A DNA stretch of 64,000 nucleotides, taken from NCBI GenBank assembly GCA_002389045.1, contig DGNS01000005.1, positions 230,288-294,287 of the forward strand, in the 5' to 3' direction. Below the pieces are notes generated by a model. That model was not told the DNA's origin. It worked only from the letters and a program-made list of their open reading frames with translations, and made no database searches. The translations under genes and the position numbers were made by a program. Numbering within the stretch: position 1 is the stretch's first letter; every line of letters starts with the position of its first letter. Source of the stretch: Thiotrichaceae bacterium UBA4486 (lineage in GTDB: Bacteria; Pseudomonadota; Gammaproteobacteria; Eutrophobiales; Eutrophobiaceae). Of this stretch, positions 52,901 through 60,787 are shown piece after piece.

Positions 52901-53771
52901 GGCAAAATACATCGACTGGACGCCGTTATTCGTCGCCTGGGAACTTGCCGGCAAGTTCCCGCGTATTCTCGAAGATAAAGTTGTCGGCAAAGAGGCCACC
53001 AAACTCTATAACGATGCCCGCGCCATGCTGGAAAAAATCATCGGGGAGAAATGGTTCAGTGCCCATGGTGTATACGGCCTGTTTCCCGCCAATTCCATCG
53101 GCCACGATGATATCGAGGTGTACACCAGTGAAAAACGCAGCGGCATCCTGGCTGAACTGCATACGCTGCGTCAGCAAACAAAGAAGCCCGATGAGCAACC
53201 GCATTACGCACTTGCCGATTTCATCGCTCCCGAAGAAACTCACGTCAAGGATTATATTGGCGCCTTCGCCGTGGCCTGTGGATTCGGCATGGAAGATCGC
53301 ATCAAGCAGTTTGAAAAGGACAACGACGATTACAATGCCATCATGCTCAAGGCGCTGGCGGACCGTTTTGCCGAAGCGTTTGCCGAGCGCCTGCACCAGC
53401 GTGTACGCATGGAATTCTGGGGTTACGCCGACGATGAATCACTTGATAATGACGCCTTGATCGCAGAGAAATACCAGGGCATCCGCCCTGCTCCCGGTTA
53501 TCCGGCCTGTCCGGATCACACGGAGAAACCGACGATATGGAAGTTACTCAAGGTCGAGGAGAATACCGGTATTACACTGACTGAAAGTTATGCCATGTAC
53601 CCGACGGCGGCGGTCAGCGGCCTGTATTTCTCGCATCCGGAATCCCGTTATTTCGGTGTCGGTAAAATCAACAGTGACCAGGTGGAGAGCTACGTCAAGC
53701 GTAAGGGCTCCACGCGCCGCGAAATAGAACGCTGGCTGGGCCCGAACCTGGGTTATGAGCCGGACGAATAA
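49995..53771 (+). CDS. metH: Cobalamin-dependent methionine synthase MetH
   Basis: Transfers methyl from 5-methyltetrahydrofolate to homocysteine through bound cobalamin. The 1258 residues contain all four modules: homocysteine domain with zinc ligands Cys269 (GLNCALGPD), Cys334 and Cys335 (GGCCGTTPDH); pterin-binding domain (FVNVGERTNVAGS); cobalamin domain with axial His786 (GDVHDIGKNIVG); and C-terminal SAM-binding reactivation domain (AMYPTAAVSGLYFSHPES). Length is normal (1227 in E. coli). Regulated by the SAH riboswitch. It complements the B12 uptake operon at 35-38 kb. Confidence 0.98.
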   Translation: MTDLQQQLEQELDRRIMILDGAMGTTIQLMGLTEEDLRGQQFKDVKSKDLIRNNELLVISQPDTIIDIHRQFLDAGADIVETNTFGATPLAQQDFFMEIEDGKRKDQAYFDDVLADDYLKKLCYDLNIAAVECARKACDQAGQDSDRRCYVAGAMGPMPVSASTVVDVNNPGFRPINFEQLRFAYYEQVKALIEAGCDILLVETIFDTLNAKAALFAIDEIFSEQDIHLPIMISGTITDRAGRTLSGQNVEGFWNSVRHAKPLTVGLNCALGPDLMRPFIEEISTVADTRVCAYPNAGLPDPLLPTGYPETPESLAPQIRDWAESGFLNIVGGCCGTTPDHIREIAKAVKDLPPREVPEREQICRLSGLEPFNITKDVNFVNVGERTNVAGSPRFLKLVKEDNDLEAALEVAKQQVENGAQIIDVCMDEGMLDSEKLMQDFLNLIASEPDISRVPIMVDSSKWSVLETGLRCVQGKGIVNSISLKEGEEKFIEHARLVKRYGFAAVIMAFDEDGQADSTDRRFEVCKRSYDILVEKVGFPPEDIIFDPNILTVATGMEEHNNYAVSFFESTRLIKEKLPHALVSGGLSNVSFSFRGNNPVREAMHAAFLYHGIQAGMDMGIVNAGQLAIYDEIDKELLEYVEDVLLNRRDDATDRLVEFAETVKADDKKESKVNKEWREKPVTERLTHALVKGITDYIIDDTEEARQQYDKPLEVIEGPLMDGMNVVGDLFGAGKMFLPQVVKSARVMKKAVAHLIPYIEEEKKRSGDAGKNNGTIIMATVKGDVHDIGKNIVGVVLQCNNFEVIDLGVMVPTEKILDTAVEKNAHIIGVSGLITPSLDEMVHVAREMQRRKLTIPLLIGGATTSRAHTAVKIDQQYDEPVVHVKDASRAVGVAQNLVSPGKKEAYVKQLREDYEKVRERHAGKQQKINWLTIEEARRNRMETDWENYTPPQPEQSGVHVLDDYPLDELAKYIDWTPLFVAWELAGKFPRILEDKVVGKEATKLYNDARAMLEKIIGEKWFSAHGVYGLFPANSIGHDDIEVYTSEKRSGILAELHTLRQQTKKPDEQPHYALADFIAPEETHVKDYIGAFAVACGFGMEDRIKQFEKDNDDYNAIMLKALADRFAEAFAERLHQRVRMEFWGYADDESLDNDALIAEKYQGIRPAPGYPACPDHTEKPTIWKLLKVEENTGITLTESYAMYPTAAVSGLYFSHPESRYFGVGKINSDQVESYVKRKGSTRREIERWLGPNLGYEPDE

Positions 53772-53879
53772 CTGTGACTGAGCCTGCGGCGGATCACCAT
53801 TCACCCATTAAGTCATGGAAACATCATAAGCCGGTTTTACAGCGTGGCAGGTCGCAATGCGATTTGCTACCATCGCGTA

Positions 53880-54761
53880 ATGAACGACCCTAATCAGTCC
53901 CTTGCTGACAGACTGGATCAGGCACACTATGTTGCCGAACCCGATCTGGTTACCACACTCTCGCTGATGGGTTCGCTCGGCAGACCTCTGCTCGTGGAAG
54001 GCGAAGCCGGCGTCGGCAAAACGGAAATCGGCAAGGTGCTCGCCGAAATCCATGATTGCCCCCTGATCCGCCTGCAGTGTTATGACGGGCTGGATGCCAG
54101 TACCGCTGTCTACGAATGGAATTATTCGCATCAACTGCTTTCCATAAAACTGATGGAAAACGATGTCGAATCACTGCAACAAAAAGAAGCCAGCATTTTC
54201 AATGAAGCCTTCCTGCTGGAACGTCCGCTTCTCAGTGCCATCCGCCAGGATACGTCGCCGGTATTGCTGATCGACGAGATTGATCGCACCGATGAAGCTT
54301 TTGAGGCTTTTTTACTGGAACTGTTGTCCGATTTCCAGATTTCCATACCTGAAATCGGCACCATCAGCGCCCGATCCAGACCCATGGTCATACTGACATC
54401 TAACGGCACCCGCGAACTCAGTGATGCATTGCGTCGGCGCTGTCTTTATTACTTTATGGAATATCCGGATTTCGAAAAAGAATTGCGGATTATCCATGCA
54501 CGCCTGCCCGGTGTCGGTAACCGGCTGGCCATGCAGGTTGCCGGCTTTGTGCAAAAGATCCGCAAACTCGAATTACGTAAACAACCGGGCGTCGCCGAAA
54601 CCCTGGACTGGGCCAGTGCCCTGATGGGTTACGGGATAGAAGAAATTACCGCCACTGAATTCATTATCCAGACAGCACGGACCTGCCTGTTAAAAACCAG
54701 GGACGATCTCTCGGCGGTGTCGAACACGGAGGTCGCCCGGATCATCGAAGCGGTGTCTTGA
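53880..54761 (+). CDS. MoxR-type AAA+ ATPase
   Basis: AAA+ chaperone of the MoxR/CoxD class. I start at the ATG at 53880 (293 residues); an in-frame GTG at 53844 is possible but adds a non-conserved stretch. Walker A GEAGVGKT (41-48), Walker B LLIDEIDRTDEAFEAFLLELL, sensor 1 ILTSNGTRELSDALRRRC. It overlaps the downstream VWA gene (TTGA), and such pairs assist metal-centre insertion or complex maturation (CoxD/CoxE, CbbQ/CbbO). The client is not evident; no CO dehydrogenase or Rubisco genes are nearby. Confidence 0.92.
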   Translation: MNDPNQSLADRLDQAHYVAEPDLVTTLSLMGSLGRPLLVEGEAGVGKTEIGKVLAEIHDCPLIRLQCYDGLDASTAVYEWNYSHQLLSIKLMENDVESLQQKEASIFNEAFLLERPLLSAIRQDTSPVLLIDEIDRTDEAFEAFLLELLSDFQISIPEIGTISARSRPMVILTSNGTRELSDALRRRCLYYFMEYPDFEKELRIIHARLPGVGNRLAMQVAGFVQKIRKLELRKQPGVAETLDWASALMGYGIEEITATEFIIQTARTCLLKTRDDLSAVSNTEVARIIEAVS

Positions 54762-55903
54762 ATACATTGCAACCTGTAGAACGCCTGCTCGGATTCATCC
54801 ACTATCTGCGTGATGAAGGTTATACTGTCGGCATCAGTGAAATTACCGACATACTTGCAGGTCTTGATAACGGGAAACTTGCAAATCGCCGTCATGCCAG
54901 GAATGTCATCCGGGCCCTGGCTTGTCAAGACGCCGATGACTGGCAGCGTTTTAATGAATTGTTCATGGACTACTGGTATGTGCCGGAAGAAACCATCGAC
55001 ACGAGTCAACCTGACAATCCAGCCATGCGTGGGCATGATCGGGGCAGTATCACCGGTATTGGCGGCAGCACTGAACAGCTGCCTGAGCAACTCGGCGGTC
55101 TGACCGGCCTTAAAGGTTCCGGCGCCGGTCGCCAGAAAACAATATCAAAAGCGGACTTTCGCTTTCTCAACGACCGCAAGGCGATGCTCGAGGTTGAACA
55201 ACTCGCCGAACAGCTGGCTGAACAACTGAACCGGCGTCTCAGGCGGAAAACCCGGATCCGTCAAAGTGGTGTTCGACTTGCCATCCGTCAGACCATACGC
55301 CGCAATCTTGCGCATGGTGGTTTTCCGGTCAAACCCTGCTTTCGTGACAGAAGACGTGAACCACTGCATATAGTGATCCTTCACGATGTCTCGCAATCCA
55401 TGGCCTGGAACAATCCGCTGCTGTTTCGTTTTGCCCGTGGCATTGCCCGGGCGTTCAGAAACAGTGATATCTACGCCTTTCATACGCAACTGTTCAGGGT
55501 CACGGAATTTTACCGGGAACAGTCCCTGACGGTCATGAAACAGCGTCTGGAAGACCGTAACCACCTCTGGATGGGTGGTACCTGCATCGCTGAATCTCTC
55601 GGTAAGTTCAATTATTATCATGCCGCAAGGGCACTGACCCGGCACACGGTATTTATCATGATCAGCGATGGCTTTGATACCAACGAACCGGAGTACCTGG
55701 CACGTGAGCTGGCCAGGGTGCGTAAAGCAGTCAAAAAAATTATCTGGCTGAACCCGATGCTCGGTCGCGAGGGTTATGAGCCGGATCGCAATTCCATGCG
55801 TGCAGCAATGCCTTTTATAGACAGACATGCGCCGGCACACAGTCTTGATGCCCTGAAAAGCACGATGAATTATATCGCCGGGGAGTGCCGGGGTGTCGGC
55901 TGA
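54758..55903 (+). CDS. VWA-domain protein, CoxE-like partner of MoxR ATPase
   Basis: The 381 residues start at a TTG that overlaps the ATPase stop. A helical N-terminal part (about 1-185) with a Gly/Ser/Gln-rich linker (about 90-125) precedes the VWA domain. The MIDAS motif is DVSQSM (Asp210, Ser212, Ser214), with the later TCIAE Thr and MISDGFD acidic residues completing the metal site. No signal peptide, so it works in the cytosol with the ATPase. Homologous pairs remodel metalloenzymes; here the partner is unknown. Confidence 0.92.
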   Translation: MNTLQPVERLLGFIHYLRDEGYTVGISEITDILAGLDNGKLANRRHARNVIRALACQDADDWQRFNELFMDYWYVPEETIDTSQPDNPAMRGHDRGSITGIGGSTEQLPEQLGGLTGLKGSGAGRQKTISKADFRFLNDRKAMLEVEQLAEQLAEQLNRRLRRKTRIRQSGVRLAIRQTIRRNLAHGGFPVKPCFRDRRREPLHIVILHDVSQSMAWNNPLLFRFARGIARAFRNSDIYAFHTQLFRVTEFYREQSLTVMKQRLEDRNHLWMGGTCIAESLGKFNYYHAARALTRHTVFIMISDGFDTNEPEYLARELARVRKAVKKIIWLNPMLGREGYEPDRNSMRAAMPFIDRHAPAHSLDALKSTMNYIAGECRGVG

Positions 55904-55942
55904 ACTGTATTTTCTATCGTCTCGTGGTTCAGGAACTGTACT

Positions 55943-56122
55943 TCAATGCAGCGCCTTCCTGTTCACGTCATCCTGTTGATGGGCGTGGATAATGACCACC
56001 TCATCCGCAGTGATTAAGGGTTCAGTGTAAACCCGGGCAACTTCACCCGACTGCAGGCTGATATAGCGTACCATTACGGGATGCTGGCAAACCGGGCAGG
56101 GAATTGCGGGTTCTGTGTTCAT
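55943..56122 (-). CDS. Possible 59-residue zinc-ribbon-like small protein
   Basis: Short open frame from ATG 56122 to TGA 55945 with N-terminal PCPVCQHPV (Cys9, Cys12), a pair that could bind zinc or be redox active, followed by VRYISLQSGEVARVYTEPLI and a His/Asp/Gln-rich tail. It fills most of the otherwise empty gap between the VWA gene and the next minus-strand gene. There is no strong ribosome site and I do not recognise a family, so it may be chance, but the composition is protein-like. Confidence 0.4.
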   Translation of the reverse strand: MNTEPAIPCPVCQHPVMVRYISLQSGEVARVYTEPLITADEVVIIHAHQQDDVNRKALH

Positions 56123-56188
56123 GATCGATACATGGGGGCGTGATTCCCGCTTTCAAGTCTTCCTTGCAGAATAATCGGAGCAACCCTG

Positions 56189-56767
56189 TCAGCCCAGTCT
56201 CAGGCGGTAATCAGCCAGCCGCCTGTGGTAATCCTCCGCATCCCCGTAATCAATGAAATCATGATAGCGTGAATGTCTGCCCTGAACTTTCCTGGCATGC
56301 TTGATCGGGCACCAGTACTGCTCGGTACGTGAGGCGACTTCCGTGGCAAAGGCGAGTACGCCGTTGCCATATCCGCAATAGACACAGTTGAACTGTTCTA
56401 TAATATTCAGGTGCTTCAGCTTATAACGGTCTATGATCACGTAGGCAGAACGGTTAACCGGCTTGATACCATAAAGTCGGAAACAGATTGCCTGATAAAG
56501 GATAACGGCAATATCCAGAAGTACGAAAGGCACAATCATTGAATAGATAAACGGAGCCGAGGCAACATTACGTATCTTGCTGAGACGAAAATAACGATAC
56601 AGGGTCATGCGCAATCGTTTATGTGTTTCCTCAATTCCCTCCCGGAAACGGATCTTGCCATCTTCGTAGAAGTACAGGATTTGTTCCTGTCGTTCGTTGA
56701 GTATCTCCTCGATTTGATCCTCGATTTCCGTAATCTGGTGCAACAGTTCTCTGATCCTGTCGTTCAT
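56189..56767 (-). CDS. Conserved membrane protein with CxxC cluster, function unknown
   Basis: I start at the ATG at 56767 (192 residues), preceded by AGGAAA, rather than at 56884. Residues 3-35 form a charged amphipathic helix (ITEIEDQIEEILNERQEQIL), one or two membrane segments lie at about 70-98 (FIYSMIVPFVLLDIAVILYQAICF), and the C-terminal part has NCVYCGYGNGVLAF (Cys128, Cys131), Cys153 and His157 (YWCPIKHARK), a plausible metal site. No enzymatic motif recognised. The upstream 56768-57165 gap shows only weak promoter-like sequence and no gene. Confidence 0.82.
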   Translation of the reverse strand: MNDRIRELLHQITEIEDQIEEILNERQEQILYFYEDGKIRFREGIEETHKRLRMTLYRYFRLSKIRNVASAPFIYSMIVPFVLLDIAVILYQAICFRLYGIKPVNRSAYVIIDRYKLKHLNIIEQFNCVYCGYGNGVLAFATEVASRTEQYWCPIKHARKVQGRHSRYHDFIDYGDAEDYHRRLADYRLRLG

Positions 56768-57165
56768 GCTTTTTCCTGAAAATTTTGGCTCATCGTTAGT
56801 ATTCGCGGGTACGGATAAAAAAACAAGTTCTCTGGCCGGGGCTGTACAGGAATAAAAACGGCGGCTGGGAATATTGGCAATCACACATGGACATGGCCGT
56901 TCAGCGCCATCAGCAAACGGACGGCGGTCCCGGCAAACGCTCCAGGAGGTTATCCCGGCGCATGAATTGCGAAAGACGGGAACTCTCGTATTATCATCGG
57001 GCTCGAAGAATAGAGTTGAAAAATACCCTGACGTCCTGCAACCGGGATATTTTATACAGGTCTTCGTGAGTACACTATACTATCCTGTAACAGATATCCA
57101 TGAATCTCCGTTTACTCCGGTGATCTGTGGAGATGTAATGACACTGGTTCAGCTGGAGACCTCAC

Positions 57166-57372
57166 ATGAATGAAGATACTTTCAATACCTCTGTCCGCAA
57201 GTTCCTGAAAAAAGTCGGCATAACTTCGCAACGTGAAATAGAAAAACACGTTGATGAAGCTGTCAGGCTGGGAGATATCCAGGGTAATGAATCATTCAGG
57301 GCCAGGGTTTACCTGGAAATTCCCGAACTCGGGATCAAGACCGAAATCGAGGGAGAAATCAACCTCGAGTAA
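57166..57372 (+). CDS. DUF6494 family small protein
   Basis: The 68 residues (MNEDTFNTSVRKFLKKVGIT at the start) match the small DUF6494 family. An N-terminal helical region with SQREIEKHVDEAVRLGDI is followed by a two-strand tail (FRARVYLEIPELGIKTEIEGEINLE) with alternating hydrophobic residues. It is soluble, with no signal. Convergent with the following minus-strand gene, 61 bases away. Function unknown. Confidence 0.85.
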   Translation: MNEDTFNTSVRKFLKKVGITSQREIEKHVDEAVRLGDIQGNESFRARVYLEIPELGIKTEIEGEINLE

Positions 57373-57433
57373 CGGTTTAAAACGACGGCGAGTACCCTGG
57401 CCGGCACACAGTCCGCCGGCCAGGTAACCACTG

Positions 57434-57817
57434 TCAGAAAACCTCCCTGCTTGTTCGTGGTGAGGTCAACCACGGTTCCGCCATGGGTGACATCTCCTGT
57501 TTCGGTTTCAGACAGAGTCCCATGGCGAGGGTGTACGCCATCAATGGATTCTCCAGCCGGTTTTTCCATACAAACTGGATAGCCTGGAATACACGGTGTT
57601 TCTCGTTCTCCGACACCGGTGCATTGTCAATAAATGCAAGCACATCAGGTAGCCGGGCACCACGTCCAAGATTGTCCGCGGCATGCCAGGCATTCTGTGC
57701 AAACAGCTTGCATGAGTGTTCCATATGGTTTCGACTCATATAATCACCACCCGCAGCCCACAGGTGCGGGGCGGCAATCAGCGACCATACTATCAAATTG
57801 GCTATCAGTAGTTTCAT
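57434..57817 (-). CDS. Small exported protein of unknown function
   Basis: The 127 residues have a signal peptide (MKLLIANLIVWSLIAAPHLWA, cut near AAGG). The mature part is helical: SRNHMEHSCKLFAQNAWHAADN, then FQAIQFVWKNRLENPLMAYTLAMGLCLKP, with two cysteines that could form a disulfide. The spacing of Cys and the motif MGLCLKPKQEM recall small periplasmic proteins of unknown function. A strong hairpin with a U-tract on the same strand lies 55 bases upstream of its ATG. Confidence 0.75.
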   Translation of the reverse strand: MKLLIANLIVWSLIAAPHLWAAGGDYMSRNHMEHSCKLFAQNAWHAADNLGRGARLPDVLAFIDNAPVSENEKHRVFQAIQFVWKNRLENPLMAYTLAMGLCLKPKQEMSPMAEPWLTSPRTSREVF

Positions 57818-57872
57818 GACGGTATCTCTTTATTACGATAAGAGCCTCCTTCGGTTGTTTGCAGACGAAAAA

Positions 57873-57904
57873 AAAAGGCCGCGGTTTCTCACCTGCGGCC
57901 TTTT
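57873..57904 (-). terminator. Strong intrinsic terminator hairpin
   Basis: Stem AAAAGGCCGC (57873-57882) pairs perfectly with GCGGCCTTTT (57895-57904), 12-base loop. On the minus strand it is followed by nine T residues, so it should terminate minus-strand transcripts just before the exported-protein gene at 57434-57817; on the plus strand only four T follow. No gene was seen upstream on the minus strand (57905-58116), so it may end a small RNA or act as an attenuator. Confidence 0.7.
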
Positions 57905-58116
57905 ATGGAAATCTTCCAACTTTCAACGAGTTAGATCATGTGAAATCCTTGACGCACAGGCGGGTGAAAACGCCGCACAGATCAGTGTGGCGCCAGATAA
58001 TTACCTGTTTTGTCATGGCGGTCATATTCATGGGGGCGCGATATTCGTCCAATTATCGATATTAGTCAAGTAAGATATGGGGGAAAACCATGTTTTTTCA
58101 AGCCCCCGGGGGATTT

Positions 58117-58509
58117 ATGGAATACGCGACACTGGTCATTCTGCTGGCACTGGCCCAGTACATATACTTCCTGACAAAAGTTGGACTTTACCGGGGCAAA
58201 GCCCATATACAGGCGCCCGCCTGTGACGGCGACGAAGGCTTCGAACGCCTGTTTCGGGTACAACAGAATACGCTGGAACAGTTGATCATTTTCATACCGG
58301 CATTGTATTTCTTCGCTGTCTATGTCAACCCGGTCTGGGGAGCAATGCTCGGATCGATATATGTCATCGGCCGCTTCGTCTACGCCGCTGCCTATTTCAG
58401 AAACCCGGCAGACCGGGGTCCGGGAATGTTAATGACCCTCATCCCCAATTGTTTACTTGTAGCCGGTGCTATTGCCGGCATTGTACTGAAAATTATCCAG
58501 TACGAATGA
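58117..58509 (+). CDS. MAPEG family membrane protein
   Basis: Relative of microsomal glutathione S-transferases and leukotriene-synthesis proteins. I start at the ATG at 58117 (130 residues), directly after a GGGGGA ribosome site; an ATG at 58090 adds nine residues. Four membrane helices are seen. FERLFRVQQNTLEQLIIFIPALYFF is the conserved MAPEG helix with Arg/Gln/Asn/Glu of the glutathione site. Bacterial members are mostly uncharacterised; a conjugation or peroxidase role is inferred from family only. Confidence 0.88.
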   Translation: MEYATLVILLALAQYIYFLTKVGLYRGKAHIQAPACDGDEGFERLFRVQQNTLEQLIIFIPALYFFAVYVNPVWGAMLGSIYVIGRFVYAAAYFRNPADRGPGMLMTLIPNCLLVAGAIAGIVLKIIQYE

Positions 58510-58599
58510 CCAGGCGATAAAGTGCATCGATCCGTTTTTCAATCAATCGGGTATTTATGAGATAATAATACGAAACACCGGCACGGGGTCCTAACCTCA

Positions 58600-59934
58600 T
58601 TGAATACAGAATCACTTAACCTGTTTCTTGACAGTTTGACACAACAGATTGTCGAATTGTCAACCAGCCCGCAGCTCTATATGCAGCTTGGTCTGATTCT
58701 TCTGGCAATTATTGTTGCATTCACTTTTTCCACATTCCTGAAGAACAACGTTTCTTTACTGAAGTCATCTCCTGAATCCGGCATGCTGCTTGCCCTCAGG
58801 TCAAGAATTTACGCCAGCCGTGACCTGGTTTTCCCGTTGTTTAATGTCCTGGCGCTGAGTATTGCCGTCGAGATCAGTATCCTGATGGCACAACCATCCT
58901 GGCTAATCCGCATTGCTGAAAGTCTTGCAGTGGTTTTTCTGATTTACATCATCATCACGCGTTTCATCCAGAAACAGCTGGTCAGATCATTGCTGAAATG
59001 GATAGCTATACCCATTGCGGTGTTACATGTATTCGGCTGGCTTGATAATGTCACAATGTATCTCGATACCGTTGACATGCAGGTCGGCAATATCAGGATT
59101 TCCGCATATGGAATCGCCCGCGTCTTTATTTTCGGTTTTATTCTCTTCTGGATCGGTCGTATAGCCAGTCTTACCGGTCAGAAAATCATTCGCAGCCAGA
59201 CAGACCTGCATTCCGGCACCCGTGAGGTATTCGCCAAACTATTCGAAGTCACTCTCTTTGTTATTATTTTCATCCTCCTGCTGCAGGTGATGGGTATCAA
59301 TCTGACCGCCCTTGCGGTATTCGGCGGTGCACTGGGTGTAGGGCTTGGATTCGGACTGCAGGCCATTGCTTCCAATTTCATATCCGGCATTATCATACTG
59401 CTCGATCGTTCGGTAGCGATTGGTGATTATGTTGAAATCGTTGACGGGCCTTCCGGCATCGTCCGCGAAATGAACATGCGCTGCACGGTGCTGGAAACCT
59501 ATGATGGCAAGGATATCGTGGTGCCGAATGAAAAATTCATCACCGATAACGTCATCAACTGGACTCACAAGGACAAGAAACAGCGTTATTCACTGAATTT
59601 CCAGGTTGCCTATGAAACCGATCTCGACAGACTTTTCGAGATCGTGCGCGAGGTATGCAGAAATCATCCGAAAGTGCTGAGTGGCCGGGACTATCCATTC
59701 GAGGAACAGCCGGATGCGGAAATCCAGAGTTTTGATGACTTCGGCATTACCATACTGGTTGAATTCTGGATGATAGGCATCGATGACGGCAAGAACCGGG
59801 TGGGCGCGGATCTGTTGCATGGCATCTGGAATGCCCTCAGGGAAAATGGCATTGAAATCCCCTTCCCGCAACGAGAGGTCAGGATACTGAATGACAACAT
59901 CAGTATCACCAGCAACGGCAACAATAACAGTTAA
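58600..59934 (+). CDS. MscS-type mechanosensitive channel
   Basis: Pressure-relief channel of the inner membrane. The 444 residues start at TTG with a poor ribosome site. About five or six membrane helices occupy 20-255. The pore-lining helix and channel domain are recognisable: LTALAVFGGALGVGLGFGLQAIASNFISGIIILLDRSVAIGDYVEI, followed by the cytoplasmic cage (VVPNEKFITDNVINWTHKDKK). Length is larger than MscS (286) and similar to YbdG-like forms. Its end overlaps the converging gene by four bases. Confidence 0.93.
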   Translation: MNTESLNLFLDSLTQQIVELSTSPQLYMQLGLILLAIIVAFTFSTFLKNNVSLLKSSPESGMLLALRSRIYASRDLVFPLFNVLALSIAVEISILMAQPSWLIRIAESLAVVFLIYIIITRFIQKQLVRSLLKWIAIPIAVLHVFGWLDNVTMYLDTVDMQVGNIRISAYGIARVFIFGFILFWIGRIASLTGQKIIRSQTDLHSGTREVFAKLFEVTLFVIIFILLLQVMGINLTALAVFGGALGVGLGFGLQAIASNFISGIIILLDRSVAIGDYVEIVDGPSGIVREMNMRCTVLETYDGKDIVVPNEKFITDNVINWTHKDKKQRYSLNFQVAYETDLDRLFEIVREVCRNHPKVLSGRDYPFEEQPDAEIQSFDDFGITILVEFWMIGIDDGKNRVGADLLHGIWNALRENGIEIPFPQREVRILNDNISITSNGNNNS

Positions 59935-60662
59935 CCGGACACCTCGTAAATATCGTGCATTTTTCGCCGCATGGTTTCGATTTCATGGTTAACACCACAG
60001 GAACAGGCGGCAATCTTGCTGATTTGGGCATAACCCAGACCGCTCTCCTCACGCCAGGCATTGAAAGCCGCCTGGACCCGCGCCAAATCACGCTTGCTCA
60101 CGGGGTTATCACTGATATCGACTCCGGCATTCTGTAATGCCAGCACGACATCCGCGGTCAGCACAAATGCATCCTTGCCGATAAAACGCAGGAAATACTG
60201 CCCTGTGTTGCCTCCCAGACGCGCACCGTGCTGTTTCAGGTAACGCATCAGTCCTGCCTGGTCGGAACATGGCCAGCCGGACAGGAATTTACCGAAACTT
60301 CCATGAGTAGCGGAAGTATCGAGAACGAACCTGGCATTTTCATAGACCGTTTTTATTTTCTGCCAGCTTCTTACGATGCGTGTATCGCGAAGATAGGCAT
60401 CCCATGTTTCCGCGGGCAGCGTAACCAGGGCCGCCGGCCTGAAACCATAAAATGCTTCTTCAAACCCGGGCCATTTTTTATCGATCACATTCCAGCTAAA
60501 CCCCGCCCTGAAAACACATTTGCTCATCATTGACAGACAGGCCGCATCGCTCTTGCGGGCCAGCGACCGTGCTGATAAAGGTCGCGGCAGGATTGAGTTC
60601 AGCGCCACTACTCCACCCTTGCGCCCGGCGGCGCGGGCATGAATGTCTGCGAATTTCTCCAT
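59931..60662 (-). CDS. Divergent DNA-3-methyladenine glycosylase I-like protein
   Basis: Member of the Tag (adenine glycosylase) superfamily, 243 residues. The block FRAGFSWNVIDKKWPGFEEAF matches the Tag helix that normally reads EGQQAGLSW, but the catalytic Glu is not present at the aligned position, and the N-terminal RCxW zinc motif of Tag is missing. IVRSWQKIKTVYENARF and YFLRFIGKDAFVLTADVVLALQNAG fit the later helices. It probably has altered or non-catalytic base recognition, or uses another residue. Confidence 0.78.
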   Translation of the reverse strand: MEKFADIHARAAGRKGGVVALNSILPRPLSARSLARKSDAACLSMMSKCVFRAGFSWNVIDKKWPGFEEAFYGFRPAALVTLPAETWDAYLRDTRIVRSWQKIKTVYENARFVLDTSATHGSFGKFLSGWPCSDQAGLMRYLKQHGARLGGNTGQYFLRFIGKDAFVLTADVVLALQNAGVDISDNPVSKRDLARVQAAFNAWREESGLGYAQISKIAACSCGVNHEIETMRRKMHDIYEVSG

Positions 60663-60787
60663 CTGTTACTCCTGTCTGAAAAACCCGGCTGGCCGGTATT
60701 AATGTTATAGTAACTTTATGGGCAGAGTGAGTTGAACTTTGTCCGCGGGTGCTTTGTCCACCTGTTTTACCCAGCCAAGGAGACGAT

